Source of the DNA: Rhodovarius lipocyclicus
Lineage (GTDB): Bacteria; Pseudomonadota; Alphaproteobacteria; Acetobacterales; Acetobacteraceae
DNA length: 50,966 bases
Assembly (NCBI RefSeq): GCF_009900765.1
Contig: NZ_JAAABL010000026.1
Span: 1-50,966 of the forward strand
Direction of reading: 5' to 3'
This document shows positions 26,966-36,298 of this stretch, piece by piece (positions within the stretch are counted from its first letter, which is position 1; every line of letters begins with the position of its first letter). The translations under genes and the position numbers were made by a program. Below the pieces are notes generated by a model. That model did no database searches. It saw nothing but the letters and a program-made list of their open reading frames with translations, and had not been told where the DNA came from.

Positions 26966-27865
26966 TCAATCCGTGCGTGGATTCTCCCGCGCCAGCTCCA
27001 GCGCCCGGGCATAGACGGCCTTGCGCGGCAGTCCCTGCGCCAAGGCCACGCTGGCCGCGGCATCGCGCAGGGACATACCAGCCATCGCCGCCAGCAGGGC
27101 CGCGTCCAGGTCCTCGGCGCCCTGCCCGGCATCCTCGGGCGGGCCCAGCAGCAGCACGACCTCCCCGCGCGGCGGGTCGGACTCGGCGCCGGCCAGCAGG
27201 CTGGCCAGGGTGCCGCGCCGCACTTCCTCGAAGCGCTTGGTCAGTTCGCGGGCCAGGGCGGCGGGGCGTTCGGGGCCCAGCCCCTCGATCAGGGCGGCCA
27301 GGGTCTCGGCCACCCGGTGCGGCGCCTCATAGAAGATCAGCGTGGCGGACAGCCCGGCCTGCTCCATCGCCTTGATCCGCGCGATGGCGGCCTGGCGGGG
27401 CCCGGCGCGCGGCGGCAGAAAGCCCTGGAACATGAAAGGATGCGGCGGCAGGCCCGACAGGGTCAGCGCCAGCACCGCGGCACTCGGCCCCGGAATGCCG
27501 GTAACGGGCAGCCCCGCCTCGATCACCGCCCGCACCAGCCGGAAGCCCGGGTCGCTGACCAGGGGTGTACCCGCGTCGCTGACGAGCGCAACCTTCGCCC
27601 CAGACCGCAATTTCACCAGAATGCCAGGGATCTCATCGTCCTCGTTGTGGTCGTGGAGAGGACGAAGCGGTATGGAAAGCCCGTGACGGACAAGCAGCTT
27701 CTGGGTAACCCGCGTGTCCTCGCACAATATCACCTCCGCCCCGGCCAGGGTTGCCACGGCGCGGGGGGAGAAATCATCCATGTTGCCGATCGGCGTCGCC
27801 ACCAGGGCGAGGCCGCCGGGCGGAAGGGGAGTTCTTGATGCGTCGTCCAACTCGGTATCCGGCAT
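26966..27865 (-). CDS. rsmI: 16S rRNA (cytidine1402-2'-O)-methyltransferase
   Basis: This 299-residue SAM-dependent enzyme methylates C1402 of 16S rRNA in the P site. Family motifs are LALVATPIGNMDDFSPRA, EDTR, DAGTPLVSDPG and GIPGPSA (tetrapyrrole-methylase fold), plus YEAPHRV. The length fits (about 280-300). ATG 27865 begins MPDTELDD; longer in-frame frames exist but have no conserved residues. It is divergent from the LpoA-like gene, as in E. coli (yraL/yraM), and the two starts overlap or nearly meet, so the promoters must lie within coding sequence. Confidence 0.95.
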   Translation of the reverse strand: MPDTELDDASRTPLPPGGLALVATPIGNMDDFSPRAVATLAGAEVILCEDTRVTQKLLVRHGLSIPLRPLHDHNEDDEIPGILVKLRSGAKVALVSDAGTPLVSDPGFRLVRAVIEAGLPVTGIPGPSAAVLALTLSGLPPHPFMFQGFLPPRAGPRQAAIARIKAMEQAGLSATLIFYEAPHRVAETLAALIEGLGPERPAALARELTKRFEEVRRGTLASLLAGAESDPPRGEVVLLLGPPEDAGQGAEDLDAALLAAMAGMSLRDAAASVALAQGLPRKAVYARALELARENPRTD

Positions 27866-29070
27866 GTGGGAATCTGGCTCCGATGTCCTGGGGGCACCCC
27901 TTGGCGCGGGCCGCCCTGCCCATGCTGATGCTGATGGCCCTGATCGGCTGCGCACCGCAAGTGCGCCAGCCGGCGCCGGTGTGGCAGCCGGGCCCGCAAT
28001 CCCAGCTGGGCTGGCAGCCCGGCCCGGCCCAGGCCCCCGCCCTGCCCGCCACCCCGCAGGCGGCGCGCAACCGGGTGGGGCTGCTGCTGCCGTTGTCCGG
28101 CAGCAACGGCGCGCTGGGCCAGGCGATGCTGAACGCGGCGCAGCTGGCGCTGTTCGACCAGGCCGACCCCAGGGTGGAGTTCCTGCCGCAGGACACGCGC
28201 TCCACCAGCACCGGCGCCGCAGAGGCCGCGCGTGAGGCGCTGGCCGGGGGTGCGACCGTGCTGGTCGGCCCGCTGACGCTGGGCGAAACCGCCGCCGCCG
28301 CCCGCACCGCGCGCGCGGCCAGCGTGCCGATGCTGGCCTTCACCAGCGACGAATCCCAGGCCGGCCAGGGCGTGTATGTGCTGGGCGTGACCCCCAGCCA
28401 GGTCGGCCGCCGCATCGTCCAGGCGGCCCAGGGGGCGCAGCGCATCGGTGTGCTGGCGCAGGAGGATGAGTTCGGCCGCCGCCTGACCGCCGCCATCCGT
28501 GACGCCGCCGGCGCCGCCGGCATGCAGCCGCCGGTGGTCCAGCTCTATCGCGGCGCGGGCACCGAGGCCGCGCTGCAGGCCTTCCTGGCCGCGGCCAATG
28601 CGGCGGGGGGCGTGCAGGCGGTGGTGCTGGGCGTGTCGGGCGTGCAGTCCCGCGCGCTGGCCCAGGGGCTGGCGGGCAGCGGGCTGAATCCCATGCCGCG
28701 CCTGATCGGCACGCAGCTGTGGGTGGGCGACAGCTCCATCGCGCAGGAACCCGCCCTGGCCGGCGCCCTGTTCGTGGGCCCGGACCCCACCGTGCGCGCG
28801 GGCTTCGACGACCGCTACAACGCGGCCTTCGGCAGCCGCCCGGCGCGGCTGGCTGGCACCGCCTATGACGGCGCGGCCCTGGCCAGCCGCGCGGCGCGTG
28901 AGGGCGGGCGCGAATTGCCGGTCGGCGAGGCCTTCCAGGGCGCCGACGGCCCCATCCGCCTGCTGCCGAATGGCGAGCTGGCGCGAGGCTTGGCCATTCT
29001 GGAGGTGCGGCGCAACGCGGAACCGGCGCTGCGCGAACCCGCGCCCGTCCCCGCCGCGGCCGGCAGCTAG
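27838..29070 (+). CDS. LpoA-like penicillin-binding-protein activator lipoprotein
   Basis: This encodes 410 residues. A lipoprotein signal (PMLMLMALIGC) is followed by a Pro/Gln linker and then a periplasmic-binding type I fold (RVGLLLPLSGSNGALGQAM, LVGPLTLGETAAAAR, GVYVLGVTPSQVGRRI, AGTAYDGAALASR). This is the LpoA/LppC (YraM) family that stimulates penicillin-binding proteins from the outer membrane. ATG 27838 has an excellent AGGGGAG site; ATG 27883 gives a more standard signal peptide. It is divergent from rsmI, a conserved pairing. The usual next gene, yraN, is missing; a histidine kinase follows 3 bases after the stop. Confidence 0.88.
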   Translation: MRRPTRYPACGNLAPMSWGHPLARAALPMLMLMALIGCAPQVRQPAPVWQPGPQSQLGWQPGPAQAPALPATPQAARNRVGLLLPLSGSNGALGQAMLNAAQLALFDQADPRVEFLPQDTRSTSTGAAEAAREALAGGATVLVGPLTLGETAAAARTARAASVPMLAFTSDESQAGQGVYVLGVTPSQVGRRIVQAAQGAQRIGVLAQEDEFGRRLTAAIRDAAGAAGMQPPVVQLYRGAGTEAALQAFLAAANAAGGVQAVVLGVSGVQSRALAQGLAGSGLNPMPRLIGTQLWVGDSSIAQEPALAGALFVGPDPTVRAGFDDRYNAAFGSRPARLAGTAYDGAALASRAAREGGRELPVGEAFQGADGPIRLLPNGELARGLAILEVRRNAEPALREPAPVPAAAGS

Positions 29071-29073
29071 CCC

Positions 29074-30450
29074 GTGCTGCCCCTGGGCCGGCTGCTGCGC
29101 ACGGCGGCGCTGCTGGGCGCCATGCCGCTGGCCGTGCAGGCCTTGTTCCTGGCCACCGAGCGCATCCGCCCCGGCGAGGCGGCGCTCGCCTGCCTGGCCA
29201 TCCTGGCCATGTCGGTGGCGCTGGCCTGGTTCTGGCTGATGAACATCCAGCGCCTGGCCGATGCCCTGCGCCTGGCCGCCGAGCAGGGGGACCCGCTCTC
29301 GGCCCCCTTCCACGCCCCGCGCCTGCCGGCCGTGACCGATATCGAGGAAGCCCTGCTGCGCCTGGCCCGCAGCCTGGAAGCGCGCGCCGAGCGCGAAGGC
29401 CAACTGCGCGCCGCCGACGCCACCATCGTGGAGCGCCTGCCGGACCCGCTGATCGTGCTGGGGGAGGACCGGGCGCCGCTACGCGCCAACGCCGCCGCGC
29501 GCCAGCATTTCGGTACGCGGGGCGAAACCCCCTCGGGCGGGGACCTCGGCGCCATGCTGCGCCACCCGGCCCTGTCGGCCGCCGTGGAGCGCGCCCTGAC
29601 CGAAGGCCAGGCCCAGATCACCGAGCTGCGCCTGCCGGTGCCGGTGGAGCGCGATATCGTGGCCCAGTGCATCCCGATGGACCCGCCCTTGTCCGATGGC
29701 GGGCGGCTGGTCATCGTGCTGTCCGACCGCACGGAGGCCCGGGCGGTGGAGCGCATGCGCGCCGATTTCGTCGCCAATGCCAGCCATGAATTACGCTCGC
29801 CGCTTGCCAGCCTGATCGGCTTCATCGAGACGCTGCAAGGCCCCGCCGAGGACGATGCCGAGGCCCGCGCCCGCTTCCTGACCATCATGGCCAGCCAGGC
29901 GGAGCGGATGAAAAGCCTGATCGACGACCTGCTGAGCCTGTCCCGCATCGAGCTGACGGAGCACCAGCCGCCCCAGGGCAAGGCCGATCTCTCGGCGCTG
30001 ATCCGCGCGGAGGTGGCGGCGGTGGAACCCATCGCGCGCGGCGCGACGCTGGAGGTCTCGGCCCCCGAGACCCTGCCCGTGACCCAGGCGGATGCCACCC
30101 AGCTGTCCCAGGTGCTGCGCAACCTGATCGAGAACGCGCTGCGCCACGGCAAGCCGGCCGGTCTGGTGCGCATCGCGGCCAGCCGCGTGACCGGCGGCGC
30201 CCGGCTGCCGAACCGGCCGGGCGTGCTGCTCAGCATCACCGATGACGGGCCGGGCATCCCCAAGGAGCACATCCCGCGCCTGACGGAGCGTTTCTACCGC
30301 GTGGATGCCGGGCGCGGGCGCGCCAGCGGCGGCACCGGGCTGGGGCTGGCGATCGTGAAGCACATCGTGAACCGGCACCGCGGCCAGCTGCTGATCGAAA
30401 GCGAGCCCGGCCAGGGGGCGTGCTTCAAGGTGTGGCTGCCGGCGGAGTAG
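29074..30450 (+). CDS. PhoR-like sensor histidine kinase
   Basis: This is a 458-residue membrane kinase starting with GTG. Two N-terminal membrane helices (LLRTAALLGAMPLAVQALFL and ALACLAILAMSVALAWFWLM) are followed by a PAS-like domain (IVERLPDPLIVLGEDRAPL). The HisKA box is FVANASHELRSPLASLIGF with His238. The HATPase domain has an N box NLIENALRHG, a G1 box DDGPGIP and a G2 box GGTGLGLAI. The layout is that of PhoR/DivL-like kinases that sense phosphate or envelope state. No response regulator and no pst or pho gene is near, so it is an orphan kinase. It lies 3 bases after the LpoA-like gene. Confidence 0.92.
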   Translation: MLPLGRLLRTAALLGAMPLAVQALFLATERIRPGEAALACLAILAMSVALAWFWLMNIQRLADALRLAAEQGDPLSAPFHAPRLPAVTDIEEALLRLARSLEARAEREGQLRAADATIVERLPDPLIVLGEDRAPLRANAAARQHFGTRGETPSGGDLGAMLRHPALSAAVERALTEGQAQITELRLPVPVERDIVAQCIPMDPPLSDGGRLVIVLSDRTEARAVERMRADFVANASHELRSPLASLIGFIETLQGPAEDDAEARARFLTIMASQAERMKSLIDDLLSLSRIELTEHQPPQGKADLSALIRAEVAAVEPIARGATLEVSAPETLPVTQADATQLSQVLRNLIENALRHGKPAGLVRIAASRVTGGARLPNRPGVLLSITDDGPGIPKEHIPRLTERFYRVDAGRGRASGGTGLGLAIVKHIVNRHRGQLLIESEPGQGACFKVWLPAE

Positions 30451-30457
30451 CGCGCCC

Positions 30458-31069
30458 CTACCCGTTCAACAGCGCGTCGATATCCGCCTGCGACATGTCG
30501 GGCTGCGCCTGGGCGGCCTCGCTGACGGTGCTGCGCTCGTTGCGCACCTCCACCTGCGGCAGGGCGGCCGCCAGGGTCGAGCCGGGCACGATCTGCTCCA
30601 GCATCGTCTCCACCTGTTGCAGGTGCTGGATGGCGCGGCGGATGCGCTGGCCGGTCACGTCCTGAAAGCTGCAGGCCTCGAAGATGGAGTTCACCCGTTC
30701 CGACAGCGCCTCGATCGAGGCTTCGTCCTTCCGGCCGCTGGTGATCCAGTCCTGGATGGCCTCGGTGGCCTCCATGATGGTGTTGGCGGCGGTCTCGGTG
30801 GCCTGGACCACCGCCTCCAGCTCCAGCCCGCTGTTGCGGGTGCTGGCGGCGGGGATGGCGACCAGCTGGGCGATCTGCTCATGCACCTGGCCCAGCTTGG
30901 CGGAGATGTTCTCCTCCGCCATGTCCGCCATCTGGGAGGATGCGGCGACCTCGGCGCTCAGCTCCGCGATGCGGCGGTCCACGAAGCTGCGCAGTTCGCC
31001 GAACAGCGGCGCGATCTCGGCGCGGATCTGGCCGGCGATATCCGGGGCGTGCTGGGCCTGGCTGTGCAT
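30458..31069 (-). CDS. cheZ: Chemotaxis phosphatase CheZ
   Basis: This 203-residue protein dephosphorylates CheY-P to end the chemotaxis signal. A long helical hairpin is seen (about residues 45-135). The catalytic Asp137 and Gln141 lie in SFQDVTGQRI, matching the CheZ D-x-T-G-Q pattern. The C-terminal CheY-binding tail reads SQADIDALLNG. ATG 31069 has GGAG 6 bases upstream; an ATG at 31093 would add 8 residues. No other chemotaxis or flagellar gene is in the window, so it is a lone cheZ, convergent with the kinase gene. Confidence 0.9.
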   Translation of the reverse strand: MHSQAQHAPDIAGQIRAEIAPLFGELRSFVDRRIAELSAEVAASSQMADMAEENISAKLGQVHEQIAQLVAIPAASTRNSGLELEAVVQATETAANTIMEATEAIQDWITSGRKDEASIEALSERVNSIFEACSFQDVTGQRIRRAIQHLQQVETMLEQIVPGSTLAAALPQVEVRNERSTVSEAAQAQPDMSQADIDALLNG

Positions 31070-31190
31070 GGGCGGCTCCGGGCAAAAGGTCATGCCTTGT
31101 CCTAGCCTGCCTCCATGAACGTTTGGTTGCCGCCGGTGCGCGGGCTTTGCCGCATTGACCCCGGCCGGGGGTTGCGCCATTCCCGCCTGC

Positions 31191-32801
31191 ATGTCCGCCC
31201 ATCCAGAACTCCGCTCCATCAAGGCCTGGCCCATTGAGGAGGCCGCCAAGCTCGCCGACCGCCTGGCCAAGGCCGGGAAAACGGAGGCGTTGTTCGAGAC
31301 GGGCTATGGCCCCTCCGGCCTGCCCCATATCGGCACCTTCGGCGAGGTGGCGCGCACCAGCTGGGTGCGGCACGCCTTCACGCAGATCACCGGCCTGCCC
31401 TCCCGCCTGCTCGCCTTCAGCGACGACATGGATGGCCTGCGCAAGGTGCCCGACAACGTGCCGAACAAGGAGCTGCTGCAGGCGGCCCTGGGCAAGCCGC
31501 TGACGCGCGTGCCCGACCCCTTCGGCACCCACCCCAGCTTCGGCCAGCACAACAACGCCCGGCTGCGCAGCTTCCTGGACGCCTTCGGCTTCGCATACGA
31601 GTTCGGCTCCTCGACCGAATACTACACCGGCGGGCGCTTCGACGCGGCGCTGCTGCGCATGGCCGAGATCCATGAGCAGGTGTGCGACATCATCCGCCCG
31701 ACGCTCGGCCCCGACCGCCGCGCCACCTATTCCCCCTTCCTGCCCATCCACCCCGAGACCGGGGTGGTGATGCAGGTGCCGATGGAGGAAGTGCGCGCCG
31801 ACGGCACGCTGGTGTGGAAGGACGATGAGGGCCGCCGCTGGGAAACCCCGGTCACCGGCGGCCATTGCAAGGCGCAGTGGAAGGCCGACTGGGCGCTGCG
31901 CTGGTTCGCGCTGGGCGTGGACTATGAGATGTCGGGCAAGGACCTGATCGACAGCGTGCGCCTGTCCTCGGCCATCTGCCGGGCGCTGGGCGGCGAGCCG
32001 CCGCTGAACCTGACCTATGAGCTGTTCCTGGATGACCAGGGCCAGAAGATCAGCAAGTCCAAGGGCAATGGCCTGACCATCGAGGACTGGCTGCGTTACG
32101 CCCCGCCCGAGAGCCTCAGCCAGTTCATGTACAACCAGCCGACGCGCGCCAAGCGGCTGTTCTTCGACGTGATCCCGCGCGCGGTGGACGAATATCTGCA
32201 GAACGCGGAGCGCACCCGCGCCCTGCCGATGCCCGACGCCGCCGCCAACCCCGCCTGGCACATCCATGGCGGCGCGGTGCCGGCAACCGCCGCCAGCCCG
32301 CTGACCTTCCAGACCCTGCTGAACCTGGCCGCCGTCAGCGCGGCGGAGACGCCGGACGACCTCTGGGCCTTCGTGCGCAACTACGCGCCCGAGGCTTCGC
32401 CCGCGACCCACCCCTTCCTGGATGTGCTGGTGGAGCGCGCGGTGGCCTATTGCGCGGATTTCGTCCGCCCCGGCCTGAAGCCCCGCCCGCCGACCCCCGA
32501 GGAACGCGAAGGGCTGGAGGACCTGATCCTGCGCCTGAGCGACGCGCAATACGCGATCGAGGACATGCCGGCGGGCGCCGAGCGCGCGAAGGCCATCCAG
32601 GACATCATCTACGACGCGGGCCGGCGCGAGCCCTTCGCGGTGCCCAACAAGGACGGCTCCATGGGCGTGGGGCGCGGCTGGTTCAACGCGCTGTACCAGG
32701 TGCTGCTGGGCGCCGATGAGGGGCCGCGCTTCGGCTCGGTCGTCGCGGCCTATGGCATCCCGCGCACCATCGACGTGGTGCGGGCGGCGCTCGACAGGTG
32801 A
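31191..32801 (+). CDS. lysK: Lysyl-tRNA synthetase, class I
   Basis: This 536-residue class I LysRS (unrelated to the common class II LysS) charges tRNA-Lys. The ATP motif reads [10 protein letters not shown] (the HIGH box), and KISKSKGNG replaces KMSKS. The Rossmann core includes [28 protein letters not shown]. Class I LysRS is usual in alphaproteobacteria, archaea and spirochaetes. ATG 31191 starts MSAHPELRS and fits the family length. The stop overlaps the GTG of the mprF-like gene by 4 bases, so the two are translationally coupled: lysyl-tRNA supply next to a lysyl-lipid gene. Confidence 0.96.
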   Translation: MSAHPELRSIKAWPIEEAAKLADRLAKAGKTEALFETGYGPSGLPHIGTFGEVARTSWVRHAFTQITGLPSRLLAFSDDMDGLRKVPDNVPNKELLQAALGKPLTRVPDPFGTHPSFGQHNNARLRSFLDAFGFAYEFGSSTEYYTGGRFDAALLRMAEIHEQVCDIIRPTLGPDRRATYSPFLPIHPETGVVMQVPMEEVRADGTLVWKDDEGRRWETPVTGGHCKAQWKADWALRWFALGVDYEMSGKDLIDSVRLSSAICRALGGEPPLNLTYELFLDDQGQKISKSKGNGLTIEDWLRYAPPESLSQFMYNQPTRAKRLFFDVIPRAVDEYLQNAERTRALPMPDAAANPAWHIHGGAVPATAASPLTFQTLLNLAAVSAAETPDDLWAFVRNYAPEASPATHPFLDVLVERAVAYCADFVRPGLKPRPPTPEEREGLEDLILRLSDAQYAIEDMPAGAERAKAIQDIIYDAGRREPFAVPNKDGSMGVGRGWFNALYQVLLGADEGPRFGSVVAAYGIPRTIDVVRAALDR

Positions 32802-34705
32802 TCGCAGCCCTCAAGCGCTACGGCGCCACGGTGTTCGGCCTGGCGCTGCTGGTGGGCGCCATCTTCGTGGTGCAGCGGGAATTCCGCTCCCTGTCGGTGG
32901 AGCAGGTGCGCACCGCGATGGGCGCCATCTCCCACCACGCGCTGTGGATGGCGGCGGGGCTGACCGTGCTGGCCTATCTGGTGCTCGCCATCTACGACAA
33001 GCTGGGTTCCATCTACGCCGGCAAGCCGGCCAGCTGGTCGCGCAGCCTGATGGCCAGCTTCTGCGGCTATGCGCTGGCGCATAATCTGGGCTTCACCGCC
33101 GTCTCGGGCGCCGCGGTGCGGCTGCGCTTCTATTCCGCATGGGGCTATTCGGCGCTGGAGATCGCGAAGGTGGTGGGCTTCACCTCCCTAACCTTCGGGC
33201 TGGGCGGCATGGCGCTGGGCGGGCTGGTGCTGGTGCTGGAGCCGGAGGTGCTGCCCTGGGCCGGCGGGCATATCCCGCGCTGGGCCCTGCAGAGCCTCGC
33301 CATCCCGCTCTGGATCATTGTCGCGGCCTATGTGGTGCTCTCGCGCTTCTTCCGCGTGGTGCGCGTGTTCGGGCATGAGGTGGAGCTGCCGGGCCTGCGC
33401 ATGGCGCTGGCCCAGACCATGCTGGCCACGGTGGATGTGGCCGTCACCGCCGCCATCTTCTATGTGCTGCTGCCCCCGGCCGAGGGGCTGACGCTGATCC
33501 GCTTCATCGGCATCTATCTGGCGGCCTATTCGCTGGGCATCGTGGCCTCCGTGCCCGGGGGACTCGGGGTGTTCGACACCGCGATCCTGATCGGCCTCGC
33601 CCCCTATATGGGCACGGCGGAGGTGATCGGCGCGCTGCTGGTGTTCCGCCTCTATTACTATATCGCGCCGCTGTTCATCTCGGGCTTCCTGTTCGCGGGG
33701 TTCGAGATCAGCCAGCGCCGGCACATCCTGGCCCGCTTCACCCAGGCCTCCCGCGGGGCTGAGGCGCTGGAGGCCCCGGCCATGGCCACGCTGGTGGTGC
33801 TGGCGGGCGCGCTGCTGCTGTTCCTGGGCGCGCTGCCGGCCACCGGGGAGTACCGGCTGATCTGGGGCAGCGCGACGCTGGCCATCGCCTCGCAATTCGC
33901 GGCCTCCGTGCTGGGCTCGGCGCTGGTGGTGCTGGGCTATGGGCTGGTGCGGCGGCTGTCCATCGCGTGGTGGCTGTCCATTATCGTGCTGCTGCTGGGC
34001 GGTGCCATCGCCTGGATGCGCGGCGAGGCTTGGTTCGGCTGGGCGCCCTTCCCCGCCATCGCGGCGCTGCTGGCGACCATGCGCGGTGCCTTCTACCGCA
34101 GTTCGCGCCTGCGCACGGAACCCCTGAGCAGCCAGGCCATGCTGCCCATGGCCGCCGTGGTGCTATGCGGCATCGCCCTGGCCCTGGTCGGGCGGCGGGC
34201 GGAGATGCGCGACAGCTCCTGGTGGGAGCTGGTGTTCGAGAGCTGGGTGCCGGACGGGCTGCGCTTCACCGTGGGGCTGACCGGGGTGCTGCTGCTGGTG
34301 GGCCTCGCGCGCCTGCTGCGCCCCGCGCGCATCCGCGCCCTGCCCTATGACGCCGCGGCCCGCACCCTGCTGGCCACCTGGCGCGGCTTCGTGCCGCCCG
34401 AGGCCGATGGGCTGCTGCTGGGCGAGGCCGGGCGGGCGGGCGTCGCCTTCTCCCGCCAGAAGCCCATCTGGGTGGCGCATGGCGACCCGGCGGGCGACCT
34501 GGCCGACCGGGTGAGCGTGATCTGGCGCTTCCGCGACGCCTGTGAGCGCGCGGGCGTGCGGCCCGCCTTCTGGGATGTGGGGCCGGAATGGCTGCGCATC
34601 TATGCCGATATCGGGCTGACCGCCCTACCGATGCCGGGGCGCGAGGGCCGCTATGTCGCCTGCCACGCGGAGCTGGACCTGGACCGGCTGATGGCCCGGC
34701 ATTAA
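32798..34705 (+). CDS. mprF: MprF-like membrane protein, synthase domain truncated
   Basis: This encodes 635 residues from GTG 32798. The N-terminal part has about 14 membrane helices typical of MprF flippases. They include [39 protein letters not shown] and [15 protein letters not shown]. After about residue 530 the DUF2156 synthase domain begins ([48 protein letters not shown]). It stops after about 100 residues at DRLMARH, whereas full MprF has about 300 and ends near 850. The remainder is not in other frames downstream. MprF makes lysyl-phosphatidylglycerol from Lys-tRNA and moves it across the membrane. Here it probably keeps the flippase; the synthase activity is doubtful. Confidence 0.88.
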   Translation: MIAALKRYGATVFGLALLVGAIFVVQREFRSLSVEQVRTAMGAISHHALWMAAGLTVLAYLVLAIYDKLGSIYAGKPASWSRSLMASFCGYALAHNLGFTAVSGAAVRLRFYSAWGYSALEIAKVVGFTSLTFGLGGMALGGLVLVLEPEVLPWAGGHIPRWALQSLAIPLWIIVAAYVVLSRFFRVVRVFGHEVELPGLRMALAQTMLATVDVAVTAAIFYVLLPPAEGLTLIRFIGIYLAAYSLGIVASVPGGLGVFDTAILIGLAPYMGTAEVIGALLVFRLYYYIAPLFISGFLFAGFEISQRRHILARFTQASRGAEALEAPAMATLVVLAGALLLFLGALPATGEYRLIWGSATLAIASQFAASVLGSALVVLGYGLVRRLSIAWWLSIIVLLLGGAIAWMRGEAWFGWAPFPAIAALLATMRGAFYRSSRLRTEPLSSQAMLPMAAVVLCGIALALVGRRAEMRDSSWWELVFESWVPDGLRFTVGLTGVLLLVGLARLLRPARIRALPYDAAARTLLATWRGFVPPEADGLLLGEAGRAGVAFSRQKPIWVAHGDPAGDLADRVSVIWRFRDACERAGVRPAFWDVGPEWLRIYADIGLTALPMPGREGRYVACHAELDLDRLMARH

Positions 34706-35238
34706 CGCATGCGGGACTTCAGCCGGATCATCTCCCCATCCACGGCGAAGCTGCCATAGCCGTGGTGGTGGATCATCCGGCGTTCCTTCAGCGCCGGGTC
34801 GGTCCAGGCTTTCGTCACCTCCAGCACGAACATGTTGAAGGCGTTGACCATCCGGGTGTTCACCACCCGGCATTCCAGATTGGCGAAGCATTCCGCGATC
34901 AGGGGCGGCTTCACCGTGGCGGCGGGCAGCGCCGTCAGCCCGAAGCGGGCGAATTTGTCGGTATCCCGGCCCGAGCAATTGCCCACCCCCACCACCTGCT
35001 CCGCCAGCGCGACGGAGGGCACGGCGATCACGCATTCCTTCGTCCGCCGCAGCGCCGCGAAGCTGTGGTTGCCGCCGCTGACGACGCAGCCGATCAAAGG
35101 CGGCTCGAACTCCATCATCATGTGCCAGGACATGGTCATCAGGTTGGGGCGGCCGCGCGCGGCTGTGGCCAGCAGCACGGTGGGGCCGGGTTCCAGCAGC
35201 TGATAGGCTTTGCCGAGCGGCAGGTCGCGGTGGGTCAT
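34702..35238 (-). CDS. Flavin reductase-like domain protein
   Basis: This is a 178-residue FMN-binding split-barrel protein. Markers are PTVLLATAARGRPNLMTMSW, the strand NHSFAALRRTKECVIAVPS, then CSGRDTDKFARFGLTAL and a C-terminal helix region. The family reduces flavin with NAD(P)H for a partner monooxygenase or acts as a chlorophyll/phenol hydroxylase reductase. ATG 35238 is preferred; a TTG at 35274 is the only longer start. The stop overlaps the end of the mprF-like gene. The gene is divergent from a Bug receptor; no monooxygenase is near. Confidence 0.88.
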   Translation of the reverse strand: MTHRDLPLGKAYQLLEPGPTVLLATAARGRPNLMTMSWHMMMEFEPPLIGCVVSGGNHSFAALRRTKECVIAVPSVALAEQVVGVGNCSGRDTDKFARFGLTALPAATVKPPLIAECFANLECRVVNTRMVNAFNMFVLEVTKAWTDPALKERRMIHHHGYGSFAVDGEMIRLKSRMR

Positions 35239-35335
35239 GGGGATGAGGCTGGACCCGCCGCCCCGCGCGCTCAATCATTGATTAGGCCAGTATCGTTGAC
35301 TTGACCTCGCCGCGCCCCGGGGCGACTGCCGCAGC

Positions 35336-36298
35336 ATGATGATGCACCGCCGCAACCTGCTGGCCGCCGGGCTGGCAACCCCCGGGCTGGCCTTCGCCCA
35401 GCCGCTGTTCACGCGCCCTGTCCGCCTGCTCGTGCCCTTCGCGGCCGGCGGGGCGGCCGACAGCGCCGCCCGCGCCATCGCGCCCCGCATGGGAGAGCTT
35501 CTGGGCCAGCCGCTGGTGGTGGAAAACCGCACCGGCGCCAGTGGCTCGATCGGCGGCGGCGAAGTGGCCCGCGCCCCCGCCGACGGGCATACCCTGCTGC
35601 TCGACGCATCCTCCCACATCGTGAACCCCGCGCTGCTGCGCGGCCTGCCTTTCGACTACGCGACGGCCTTCGCGCCCATCTCCATGGTCACGCAATTCCC
35701 GCAGGCGCTGGCGGTGAAGCCCGGCTTCCCGGCCGCCACGCTGCTGGAGTTCATCGCCCAGGCCAAGGCGCGGCCGGGGGCGATCTCGCTGGGCACCCAG
35801 GGCAATGCCACCGCCGGCCATATGGGCGTGCTGCGCTTCATGGAACGCGCTGGGATCGAGGTGGTGCACGTGCCCTATCGCGGCGGCTCCGACGCCGCGC
35901 GGGACCTGGCCTCCGGCACGCTGGACGGCGTGTTCATCACCGTGCTCAGCGCGCGGCCGGTGGTGGAAAGCGGGCGGGCGCGCTTCCTGGCCGTGGCCAA
36001 TGCCCAGCGTTCCGCCCTGCGGCCCGATGTGCCGACCTTCGCCGAGGCGGGGCTGGCGGGGGTGGAGCTGTCCGAATGGGTGGGGCTGTTCGCCCCCGCC
36101 GGCACGCCGCAACCCCTGCTGGGGGCGATCTACGCCGCCCTGCGCGCCACGCTGGAGGAACCCGCGGTGCGCGAGCGCCTGCTGGGGCTGGGCGCCGAAC
36201 CCGTGGGCAGCAGCCCGGACGAGTTCAGCGGCTTTGTCCTGCGCGGGCGCGAGGAGATGGGTGCGATGGTGAGGGCCGCCAATGTCCGCCTGGACTAA
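35336..36298 (+). CDS. Tripartite tricarboxylate transporter receptor (Bug family), third copy
   Basis: This is a 320-residue Bug receptor. The signal MMMHRRNLLAAGLATPGLAFA ends before QPLFTRPVRLLVPFAAGGAADSAAR, the first ligand loop (AAGGAAD). ENRTGASGSIGGGEVARAPADGH and VPYRGGSDAARDLASGTLDG are family hallmarks. Three ATGs stand in a row (35336, 35339, 35342), so the exact start is not settled. TTGACT upstream (35296) could be part of a promoter but no -10 is clear. It overlaps the next gene by 17 bases, suggesting a joint transcript. No permease is nearby. Confidence 0.92.
   Translation: MMMHRRNLLAAGLATPGLAFAQPLFTRPVRLLVPFAAGGAADSAARAIAPRMGELLGQPLVVENRTGASGSIGGGEVARAPADGHTLLLDASSHIVNPALLRGLPFDYATAFAPISMVTQFPQALAVKPGFPAATLLEFIAQAKARPGAISLGTQGNATAGHMGVLRFMERAGIEVVHVPYRGGSDAARDLASGTLDGVFITVLSARPVVESGRARFLAVANAQRSALRPDVPTFAEAGLAGVELSEWVGLFAPAGTPQPLLGAIYAALRATLEEPAVRERLLGLGAEPVGSSPDEFSGFVLRGREEMGAMVRAANVRLD

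Noticed and set aside
34588-35304. Plus-strand frame after the mprF-like stop as a frameshifted remainder of the synthase domain
   Set aside because: The translation has no DUF2156 features and mirrors the flavin reductase gene on the minus strand.
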